This document shows positions 24,381 through 34,500 of a DNA stretch of 64,000 nucleotides, in pieces. The stretch is from NCBI GenBank assembly GCA_950097015.1, contig CATNEN010000034.1, positions 634,501-698,500 on the forward strand. The letters are read 5' to 3'. Under the pieces are notes generated by a model that did no database searches, was not told where the DNA came from, and saw only the letters and a list, made by a program, of their open reading frames with translations. The position numbers were made by a program, and so were the translations under genes. This DNA comes from Macrostomum hystrix. Taxonomy: Eukaryota > Platyhelminthes > Macrostomidae. The first letter of the stretch is position 1. Each line of letters opens with the position of its first letter.

Positions 24381-25946
24381 GATTATTTGAGGATGAAAAA
24401 CAGTATAATTAAAATATAATTTTGAAATTTCTAAACGCAAGGAAAAGGTCACGAAATATATATTAAATATCGAAATAATCGAATCATAGTATTACCATTT
24501 ATTCTGAGCCGTCAAATTTCCTTTTCAGATTTTACTTTAGAGTAAAAAGGTAGGATGTTGATACCAAGGAATACTAAAATAGATCCTAACTATGCAAACC
24601 ATTAGCATAAATAATTTCAGATTAAGTTATGAATCACTATATGCTAAACTAAACTAACTACTAGAGAAACTTGATACTTGCACCTTTAGCGATGGAATTA
24701 TTAAGGCTTTTGCGTTAAATGCACTGCACACTAACGAAAGCAAAGTAAATCGTTTTAAGATTTCAAACACAAGGCTATTTTAGCTCTATGCACGGTAAAT
24801 TTTAAAGGCAAACGCTGGAAAAAGATAGTTATCTAAGGATAAATTTCATAAAAATGAAATCATTTTGATATTTATTCCAAATTAGTTTACTTTCTCAGAA
24901 TTAATTATCGTGCCGTAAATTGAAGCATATCTGTCTTCTCTGTCTATTACATTTCTATAGAACGCAAGTACGTACAAAATGTGATCTTCTGATTTATGAA
25001 TAATAAAATGAATCAGAAATATTTCTTTAGCAATCTAAAAATATTAAAAAACAACCACTAAAACATGTAATTTTAATTGCTTTTGTTATTTAAAAAAACC
25101 TGCTGAAAAACCAGCACTATATAGTGTTTTGCTCTTTTATACAACTTTGATTTGTGATTACGTAACTTAATGGAACTAATAAACTTAGCTGAATCAACTC
25201 AAAACTTTTTAAATACATATATATAATATTTTAGACTGTGATGTGCTTTCAATAAGTTTCATAATTTGAAAGATCAAAGTTTGAAAGCAAGAAAAAATTA
25301 TCACAAAATTTTACATGGTTATAGTTTTTGATTATTCAAAAAAGTACAAAACAGCCAAAAAAGTTACTATAACTGTTGGTTGATTTTTTAAACTAGCCTT
25401 TTTATAGATTACTCTTTCTTAAAGCTATATTTTAAAATAGTTATTTTGTATTATGAAACAATAGGATATTTAAACTTTGGACAAACTCTACATGTATAAA
25501 TAAAATTAGCTATGTGCAGAACAGAACTTTACAAATCTAAATAAAAATGTTGTTTTGCACATTAACATTTCTTGATTTTAAGAGTCAAACATTTTATATA
25601 TATGGATAAAGTGTCTATATAAGCGCTGGAGATTGTTTGCAAATATTAAAAAGGGCACAATATAAGAAGCAAAATAATTCGAAAAACTAACTAAAGTATG
25701 GAGAATTAAAAATAATTTTTTGTTCTATTTCTTGCAAAAAAGTTGTCGCAATAGCTCGTATATCATTGGCTATAGTGTCTTGACAGATTAAATATAATTT
25801 CTTTTAACAGAAAGTGTCAAAGATATCAAGTAGTGAAAATAAAAAAAAGTCTGCTTAAAAATAGCTTTACAAATTCTAATGACCATGGATATTGCCTAGT
25901 TCCTTAAATTCAAACTGCAGCTCTTTGAGTCAGTCTACAAAAGAAG
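24381..25946. other. AT-rich spacer upstream of the P450-like gene
   Basis: About 1.5 kb of very AT-rich unique sequence without long open frames. It should include the promoter and 5' UTR of the gene starting at 25947. Confidence 0.4.
25616..25623 (+). promoter_or_regulatory. possible TATA box (TATATAAG)
   Basis: TATATAAG followed by a GC-containing stretch, 324 bp upstream of the P450-like start codon. In such AT-rich DNA this may be chance. Confidence 0.25.
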
Positions 25947-28900
25947 ATGGAGAATGGGGTGCCAGTGCAGACATTCAGCAGCAATGATTACAAGCCGCAG
26001 TACCAGGGTGTGTTCTCTGAGAACAAGTCCAGCGACTTCCTGCTCAAAGTGCTCTTCATTCTGGCTCTGTTCCTGGCCCTTCTTTTCCTAACCGCCTGGT
26101 ATATAACTCGAAAGAATGTCCGCGTTCCCATGGCAACAGTGTGTCGAGTTACTCCAACTAGCCTTATGCTGCGTGAATACCTAATGCAGTTCACCGATCC
26201 CTTCGTGCTGGTAGAATTCAATAAGCGACGCGACTGGCTGTTCGTCATTAGCCAGGCCGATGTGATCTACAGTTCCGCTTTCACCTCCAAGCTGATCTAT
26301 GCCAGGCCACACCTTGCTTTCGGTGAGAGGCAATGAGACTGACTGGCTTGGGGATGTGTGAGACTGGCTTGGGGATGTGTGAGACTGGCTTGGGGATGTG
26401 TGAGACTGGCTTGGTAATTTGTGAGACTGGCTTGGGGATGTGTGAGACTGGCTTGGTAATTTGTGAGACTGGCTTGGTAATTTGTGAGACTGGCTTGGTA
26501 ATTTGTGAGACTGGCTTGGTAATTTGTGAGACTGGCTTGGGGATGTGTGAGACTGGCTTGGGGAAGTGTGAGACTGCAATTGATATAAGCATTCGAACGA
26601 GGACATTTGAATGCTTCTGTAACCAGGTATCTGGGCCCATTATAAGTTCTCCCACGAACCCACCAGACGACTGGAAGGCCACCACGGTGTACTCGCTGAA
26701 TTACGAGGAGGTGCGCGTTGTCAGCCTGCTATCCAGATTCTCCGTTGATGACCTGCTGCATTCCCATGCACTGATGGGTGACTGCGTCGACGACGCTCTG
26801 GCCGGCTTGGGCGAACGGCTACGCGGCGACGGCGAGGATCGAAACGGCGAGACCGACGCCGTTATCGACGAGGCGACAGTGATAGGCATTGTTCGCGCTT
26901 ACATTCTGGACGCGGTGTTCGGCTGGGCCGACCTCTGCGACGATTTGCAGCCGCAGTTGGACAGCATCCTGGACAAGTACCTGGCCTTCTTCCGCTCCGC
27001 CCACCTGCTTAACCCCAACTGCGATGGACCTCGCATGCACCGTCTGCAGGAGGACCTGCACGGAGAGATCCGGGTTAGTAGGGCTTGATTTTTAACCTTG
27101 ATTTTTAAGCTCACTCCGTTCACCTCTGCTAAACTTTACCCCACCTGTCTTCTCTGCTAAACTCTACCCCACCTGTCTCCTCTGCTAAACTCTACCCCAC
27201 CTGTCTTCTCTGCTAAACTCTACCCCACCTGTCTTCTCTGCTAAACTCTACCCCACCTGTCTTCTCTGCTAAACTCTACCCCACCTGTCTCTGCTAAACT
27301 CTACCCCACCTGTCTCCTCTGCTAAACTCTACCCCACCTGTCTTCTCTGCTAAACTCTACCCCACCTGTCTCCTCTGCTAAACTCTACCCCACCTGTCTT
27401 CTCTGCTAAACTCTACCCCACCTGTCTCTGCTAAACTCTACCCCACCTGTCTCCTCTGCTAAACTCTACCCCACCTGTCTCCTCTGCTAAACTCTACCCC
27501 ACCTGTCTTCTCTGCTAAACTCTACCCCACCTGTCTTCTCTGCTAAACTCTACCCCACCTGTCTTCTCTGCTAAACTCTACCCCACCTGTCTTCTCTGCT
27601 AAACTCTACCCCACCTGTCTCTGCTAAACTCTACCCCACCTGTCTCCTCTGCTAAACTCTACCCCACCTGTCTTCTCTGCTAAACTCTACCCCACCTGTC
27701 TCTGCTAAACTCTACCCCACCATTCTTTGCTAAACTCTACTACACCTGTCTCCTCTGCTAAACTCTACCCCACCTGTCTCCTCTGCTAAACTCTACCCCA
27801 TATGTCTTCTGTGCTAAACTCTACCCCACCTGTCTTCTCTGTTAAACTCTACCCCACCTGTCTCTGCTAAACTCTACCCCACCATTCTTTGCTAAACTCT
27901 ACCACACCTGTCTCCTCTGCTATACTCTACCCCTCCTGTCTCCTCTGCTAGACTCTACCCCACCTTTCTCTACTAAACTCTACCCCACCTGTCTCCTCTC
28001 CCAGAATCTCTACCCCACCTTTCCATCTCTCTATAACCGATGTTTGTCATTATTTGCGTTTTATTTCAACTTGCTAATTAACCTCGATTATTCGGCAGGA
28101 CTTTCTGGACCACTTCATGAGCGACACGCACAACAACCTGGTCGACCGGCCAGTCGCCAGCTTCGTTGAGCGCTTCATCAAAGAGAAGATGTCATTCGAC
28201 CAGTGCGGCATCACCGACACGGACTTTATCACGGCTAATCACATGCTGCAGGAGGCTCTGGACTTTGCCAGCCTGGTTCTGGCCATTGTGCCCGACCTTG
28301 TTTACGCCACGCTGAAGCGCGTGGCGGCTGCGCCGGACGAGTTTTTTGCGGCTGTCAACGTGGCCGACAATGACAGCGTGGAGGCCGCGCTGGAGGAGGT
28401 CTGGGAGGGGGGACCAACGAGTAATTTTTATATGCGAGCTCTAGAAATCTGACTGATTGGTCGTGAGTTCGAATCCCAGCTTGAGAAATTCACTTAATTC
28501 CCAGGTGATTCAGTTCACCCTGTTGTAAAATGGGTATCAGCATCAACTGCAATGGATATAGTTGGGTGGGTGTGGCTGCCAAGTCCATTTACAATTCCAG
28601 GGTGTTGGTTTAAGTATAAGCACCTAACGAGTACATGTCAATAAGATAAGCAAACTAGTCGGATGTACATTGGGGGAGAGAGTGAAAGGAGTGAGTGTGG
28701 CTCGCCAGCCAATAGCAAGAGAGAGGGGGGATTTCAATTGAAATTGACCGGAAGTCCTTTAAATAAACGATTAGGAAATGAAGTGTAGTCACAATCGACA
28801 TCAATGTCTCGCTCTCCCAAACAAACTCCAATTCCCAAATTACAGGCCAATAATAGATGATTTATCGATGAAAATAATCCAAGGTTATCCAAAATTCCAA

Positions 28901-29420
28901 TCAAGATCGAAATCGATCCATGAAATCCTTAATTCCATTTGTGGCAGGTGAAACTTGTCGAGATCCAGACAATCCAAAAATCCCAGCCGCAGAATTTAAT
29001 AATCGAACTCTTTCCAAGGTGATTCGCGTCGAGGACATCGGCAGCGACACGGTGGTGTTCCTCAGCACAGCCGAGTTGGTGTGCGCCGGCTGCCTCCTAC
29101 CAATGGGCTCCTGCGTGGCCGTGAATCTGCACGCTGTGAACCGCGATCAGCTGACCTTTCATTCGTCCGGTCAGCTGGTGTGGGACCGGTTCGCCAGGCC
29201 GGGCCAGCAGCAGCAGCCGGGTGATGCTGGCGCCGCCTCTCCGCTGCAGGCCGCCCACGCCAAGTCGCCTTTCTACCGATTCGCCCTGTCGTTGGCCTCA
29301 GCCATGGTTCAGGGAGTACTGCTCAGATACCAGCTGAGGCCGGGTAAAAATGCGGCCCGAATTGCCTACAATGCCAGGCCGGAGGAAGAGACGGATAAAA
29401 CTATTAGTTGTGAGGCCTGA
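25947..29420 (+). CDS. divergent cytochrome P450-like membrane protein (CYP7/CYP8-type), apparently without heme ligand
   Basis: Proposed exons: 25947-26322, 26667-27073, 28099-28420 and 28948-29420. All junctions are GT/AG and phase-consistent, giving 525 aa, the usual P450 length. Residues ~31-53 form an N-terminal membrane anchor ([20 protein letters not shown]). Residues ~305-335 resemble the I helix as seen in CYP7/CYP8, which naturally lack the AGxDT threonine. ETCR at 370-373 fits the K-helix ExxR motif. [19 protein letters not shown] followed by WDRFARPG fits the beta-sheet/meander and PERF region. [20 protein letters not shown] fits the L helix. The FxxGxxxCxG heme-binding loop expected between the last two segments is absent; a short Gln/Ala-rich linker stands there. 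Active P450s are ER-bound monooxygenases or isomerases, so this product is probably non-catalytic or has another role. The P450 relation is my own motif reading and not certain; the exon structure is firmer. Confidence 0.55.
26331..26575. repeat. minisatellite in P450-like intron 1, 21-bp unit, ~11 copies
   Basis: The 21-bp unit contains GACTGGCTTGG followed by GGATGTGTGA or TAATTTGTGA. It starts about 10 bp after the exon-1 donor (CG/GTGAGAGG). Each copy carries GTGAGAC, which resembles a 5' splice site. The period is a multiple of three, so open frames run through it into exon 2; I treat those as intron read-through. Confidence 0.95.
27120..28025. repeat. minisatellite in P450-like intron 2, ~28-bp unit, ~32 copies
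   Basis: The 28-bp unit contains CTGCTAAACTCTACCCCACC and TGTCTCCTC or TGTCTTCTC; shorter 25-bp copies lack CTC. Copies become more diverged toward the 3' end (27715-28025). It fills almost the whole 1-kb intron. CACCTGTCT is shared with the 20-kb array. Confidence 0.96.
28440..28605 (+). mobile_element. SINE relic in P450-like intron 3
   Basis: A B-box-like GAGTTCGAATC (28465-28475) is followed by TTCAGTTCACCCTGTTGTAAAA and a GGGTGGGTGTGGC-like body. These align by eye with the body of the complete SINE at 30.3 kb. The A box and 5' end are not clear. Confidence 0.6.
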
Positions 29421-30278
29421 ATTCTAAAAAAAACAGTTTTTTTGTTATGCTACTGTCAGTAGAGTGAAGGCATGATAACATTCACTTCTTTGTTCACCGT
29501 AGTTAAATAGCCCGCATTGTCAAGCCAAGCTGCTGCCTGCGATTCCGTTATAAAATTGTCCTTAGCTTTTTGCCTAGTCACTTCCATGTCGTTATGTGTG
29601 TAATTTCTTACTGTTATTTGTTATTTTACACGAATTTAAGTTGTTTTCATTGCTCGCGTTTCTTTAATATTTATCAAATAATGTTATTAGCTCGATTTGA
29701 CTAAATCCTAGCCTAGCTAACCTCAGTATAAATATTTACTTTGTTACTTGGGTATATTTGTTTGTTTGTTGTCTAGCGTTTATCCAGCTTTTAGACATAG
29801 TTTGTGTCGACTGCGCGTTAGATCGCCAGTCATTCAGTTTCGTTTTTCACTTTTTTCACTTTACGTTTTCATGCATGAGTGTTCACTTGTAAAAGCTTGC
29901 TTTTTGTGTCATGCTTCATTTTAAGCATCTATCTAGTCTTGCTGGTTATCAACTGTAGCTTTGAAGTGCATGCTAGTCAAATTAATTATTCTTTTTTTTT
30001 ATTGTGCAATGTTTTTTTAATATAAGCGTGGTAAAAATAAAAGTATCATTTTTATTATACACCTGAGTGCTCTAAAATGGATCGACTTTAAACTGGCTTT
30101 TGTTTTTTCTTTAGTTGAATAATATAAGTAAATTTGTTTATCTGCATTGAAAGAACTGCTCCAGCCATTTCTGCATGGTGACATTACTTAACGACAAGCT
30201 TAAGAACGCGCTACCGGGCTAAAACAGGGAATATCAATGGGAGAACCGGGCCTCATCCCTCCGTATAACTACCCCATC
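29421..30278 (+). other. probable 3' UTR and flank of the P450-like gene
   Basis: AT-rich unique sequence with T-rich tracts, ending in the AATAAA at 30036. No further coding sequence seen. Confidence 0.45.
30036..30041 (+). promoter_or_regulatory. candidate poly(A) signal for the P450-like gene
   Basis: AATAAA 616 bp after the stop codon, in an AT-rich stretch that would form a 3' UTR of about 0.6 kb. Confidence 0.4.
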
Positions 30279-30621
30279 TCTGATGATATTAAGGGGATTG
30301 TAGACTAGTGGGTTAGAGTGTTGGACTTACGACTTGAAGGTCGGGGGTTCGATTCCCGACTCCACTGGAACAATTTATGTTCTTTAGCAAGACACTTAAC
30401 TCTGCATTGCTTCAGTTCACTCAGCTATTAAATTGGTAGCAGCATTAGCTGGGTAATTAGCTGCGTAATTGAGTGTGGGTGTGGCGTCCCCCCAGTCCAT
30501 GGACTGAATAGCCGTACGCAGCCTTCAGATGCGCCGCACAATAGCTGCGGCTGTGCTGTCGGCTGCACATCTGGGCTGATTAGTGCAGGTGTAATCAATT
30601 AAACTATTTTCTGATGATATT
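30279..30621 (+). mobile_element. complete tRNA-derived SINE with 12-bp target-site duplication
   Basis: The element body is 30291-30609 (about 319 bp). It is flanked by the direct repeat TCTGATGATATT at 30279-30290 and 30610-30621. The head has a clear A box (TAGACTAGTGG, 30301-30311) and a perfect B box (GGTTCGATTCC, 30346-30356). The tRNA-unrelated body includes GTCCATGGACTGAA (30495-30508) and an AT-rich 3' tail. The structure is what LINE-mediated retroposition of an RNA polymerase III transcript leaves. Related copies lie at 9.4, 28.4 and 49.4 kb. Confidence 0.88.
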
Positions 30622-31494
30622 GGTAGCGTGAAGTGGGTGAATTAGACACTTAAGGAAAGCAAAAAAGTCTTCCAAAAAGGAGGGGGTTGGGTGAAATTTG
30701 ACAAGCATAAAACCCCAAAAATATAATTTATTTTATTTTATTATTTTCTTTTTTTCCGGGACGGAGGGGGTTTGAAAGTTCAAGTTCCTGCAGGTGTTTC
30801 CTCCTGCAGCGAGAGGAAAGTGATATGAGAAGAGCAAGTAAGAATCCTAAAAAGTTATACCCGTTAAGGTCGCGGTTACTTCATTTTCTTGAGAATCTAG
30901 AGATAATCTAGAGATATCTAGAATCTAGAATCTAGAGATATCTGGATAATCTAGAAAATTTATGTGAAATTTTAGGACGCAGAACAAATGCACGAGAAAC
31001 AGAGCTACAAGTCTATATTTTTCGTTTTTCAAATATTCATGTTTACTTTTTCAGTAAAATTGTCAAGTCATGAGTGATCTCACTGCACGCAGCACAATTC
31101 GAAATACTGCACTTGCGTAACGAGCATTAATCAAAGAAAAAGTAAAATGTGGAGCAAAATTTTTGATCGGCCATATAAACGAGTAGATAAAAAAGTTTTT
31201 TTAATATGAATCTTAATCTTGTTTGCAGCCTTCAAATGTGGCAAGGTTTTTCGGGTTTGATTTAACTCACTAAAAATAGTATAAATTGACGTGTCGCGGA
31301 CCGCTTCTCACGGGCGCCAAATTAATTTTTGTTGTTTGCTCCCAGAAGTTAACACTCTATTTTAGGAAATGCATTGTGTCTTCTTATATATTGTAATTAG
31401 TTAGCATTTTTGTTAATATCAGTGAATTATAAGACAATATGATTGAAATTATCGATTGTAATAATGTAATTAGAAATTGTCTACAATTAATATA
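30622..31494. other. spacer and presumed INTS1 promoter region
   Basis: AT-rich unique sequence. A cluster of TCTAGAGAT/ATCTAGAAT words at about 30893-30955 resembles the cores of the TCTAGA arrays at 10-15 kb but is not an array. No TATA box stands out before the proposed INTS1 start. Confidence 0.4.
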
Positions 31495-31534
31495 ATGTCT
31501 GTAAATATGAGACGTAGCATAAAACCACATGGAG
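31495..31534 (+). other. INTS1: proposed first coding exon of INTS1
   Basis: A 40-bp exon with ATG at 31495 and a second in-frame ATG at 31507, preceded by an in-frame stop at 31471. It ends in GGAG/GTGAGT, phase 1, matching the acceptor at 33218/33219. Spliced, it gives MRRSIKPHGGGSSGGSFHAL. Human INTS1 likewise starts with a short basic stretch before the FIALGSK-like segment. The phase match and perfect donor are seen; the choice of ATG is inference. Confidence 0.6.
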
Positions 31535-34500
31535 GTGAGTAGTATATTACGCAAACAATCCGTTTTTTCATAAACACCCTAACTTTCTAGACTTTTAAAA
31601 AACATAACAGAATGTATGTCTGAATGCTGAACTGACAAATTTTAACATAAATTTAATGGTGTATACTTAATTATTTTAAGATCGCTATCTATACTGGGTT
31701 TTAAAACCTAGCCTCCTAGTCCTAGCAAGGCCTAGCTATAGCATAGCCATATGCCCACTCTTGGCTTTACAAAAGAATTAACTAAAATCCCATACCCTTC
31801 CAGTTTTTTTAGTTGCAAATGTGTAATGTTCTTCATTAGTTCCAAAAAGAATTTAAATTATTATTTTTATGTAATAGCAAAATAATTTTTTTCATTTCAT
31901 AATTTTTGTTGCATAATAATTTTAATATTAACAACATAACTAACTATTATAATTATATATGCTTTTAGAATGATAGTTAAATAAATTAGAGGACAAGAAA
32001 AACTAAAACTTTAAGAAAAACAAGAGGCTACAAAAACATTCTCCATAGTATTTATATTTTCTACTACTAATAGTATTTTTAAGCAAAATTCTAGTAATAT
32101 TTTAAAGCTAAACTATTTAATAAATTACAATCAAATCAGATTAATAAAACTAACAACTAACAGCTAAGGCATCAAGTATAGTCTCAGTATCACAAACTAT
32201 GGCTAGGCTTAGAAATCATAAAAATTTTGTATACTAACATACAGTTCTTTTTCTCCTTACTTGAAATTGACTAGTATATTTTTTCTGAGAACTCCAAAGA
32301 GGCCTATATTTAGTTAAGTATAAAACAGAAATTGAAATAGCTTAGATTATGATAAATATAACAATTAATTTTTCAACATTTTAAACTTTTTATACAGTCT
32401 TGGCTTAAATCTTTAATCTTGGCTTGGCTCAAAACTTTAATCCCTCATAGTATAGCAAGACTTGCTTATGAGGGTCATAGTCAATTACAACTGGCCATAT
32501 ATGCAATAGTTAATGGGGTAGTATTGTTGTAGCCTAGACATGTCATTGCCATTATAGGGGTCCAGATGTATACAAGCATGTAAAAATGATTAACTAATAT
32601 TTATATATTTTTTAATATTATTAAGCAAAATGATATTCTAAAGCAAATAATAGTCTGGTTAGTGCATTTTTTGAAAGCTTAAAGTTTTTAATGCAAAAAA
32701 TTACCACTTAACTGTGTACTAAACTTTACTAAAATAGCTATAAGCTATATCCCTTAAAATTAATTTATGTAGCATAAATTCATATTTAAATCTAAACATT
32801 TCAATATGCCAGATCTGACCACATTTCAACTATTAAACCAAGTTTGTAAGCTAAAACTATTTTGTGTTTATATAATTTCTTATGTTTATGTGAGTGACCA
32901 ATTTAGTTTTTTTCTGTAGTTCTTAAAATTAGATTTCATTGTCGAAAACTCCATCAAGTCACTGTATGAATAGCTTTTATTTACTAAACAAAGTCGAGTT
33001 GTTAATGGGTATAGCTAAGATGGTAAAAAGACCTATGTATCTAATCAACTAGACTTTAGAACTTATTTTTTTAAAGTATAAAATGCTTAGTACCTTGTTA
33101 GCCATGTTGGCCAAAATGTGTCCTCTTTTTTATATTATTCAAATCTAGATAAAAAGTGATATAGCTCAAATGTTGATCATTTCTAATGTCAAACTAATGT
33201 TTTTTTTCAAAACATTAGGTGGCTCCAGCGGGGGCAGCTTTCACGCACTTGGCAACAAAAGTACCACAGTTGGAGGAGCTGGCACAGCAGCTGCCACTGG
33301 CGCCGCAGTTTCGCATTCGCCGCTTGGTGGCGTTGGTGTCGCCGTTGCCATGCCTTTGCCGGCACAGCCTATGCCGACGCCGACGCCTCATCTGACTGGT
33401 CAGCGTCGCCCAGGTGTGAAAGAAGCTGGCTTCGAAGCCAACGCCTGGCCAATAGATCCAACCAATCTGGTCCGCTCCGTTGAAGAGCTGGAATCCCGAG
33501 GCAATTCGGAGGGTCGCACCCAAGCCGAGATGCACCTGTGCGGTGCTTTAGTCCAGCTGAGATCTTGCAAGGCCCGCCTACCGCCAATCCTGGCTGTCAG
33601 TCTGGCCTACCTGGCCAAGTCCAGGCCGGCCAGTTTCACCCGGCCCTCAGTGTTTGAAGGCCTCTGCTCGTTTCTGCGCAAACGCGATCAAGTGTCCCGG
33701 CCGGCTGCCATGCTCTGCGTTGGCCTGCTGTCCGCTGCGCTGCGCGATCTGGATGCCTGGCCGGAGCCCATTCTTAGAGCCTACGTTGAGGATTCAATAG
33801 GCGAGCGCTACTGGGTTGACCGCAGCGACTGTCGCTGGATTGTGCGCAATCTTGAAGCCTCGTTTCCTAATACTACGCCGGCTGATGCCCTGTTCGCCTT
33901 TGGCAATCGTTCTCGACTGGATCAGGTTGCACTTCCTGGCGCCGCTTCAGTTGGCGCGGCCGCCAGCGATGAAGACTCTGCGCAAAGCGGCAGCGGCTTC
34001 CTGGACGGCCAGGCTCAGCAGCAGCCGCCGATTCTGCCGCGCTACGCCAAGAAGCCGCCCTGGCTGGAGGAGCTGGTCGTCTGCTGCGTTAAAGACGCGC
34101 TCCAGAAACGCGGCCAGGCCACTTCTAGCGAGGCCGGCCAGAGAGCGGTCATCCGGCTCATGACTGTGGCTTCCGGCTATTCAGAGATTCGACTCATGGC
34201 TGCCAGCAGGCTGGAGATGTGGCTGCAGCTGGCCAAATTGCAGGTTAGTAGAGAACTCTCTTATGCTAAAAGTCAATTTAAATTTATCTATTTTGTTGAT
34301 CTATTGATCTGTTGATTCTATTGACATGATTCAAATTAATTCTGTTGATCTAGTTGATAATTATGTTGATCTGATTGATAATTACGAGTATATTGATCTG
34401 ATTGAAAATTATTTTGATCTGATTGAAAATTATTTTGATCTGATTGATAATTGTGTTGATCTGATTGATAATTATGCTGATCTGATTGATAATTATGCTG

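Noticed and set aside
30301-30372. Genuine tRNA gene
   Set aside because: A and B boxes are good, but I could not fold a complete cloverleaf with a matching acceptor stem. The sequence continues into a SINE body with a target-site duplication.
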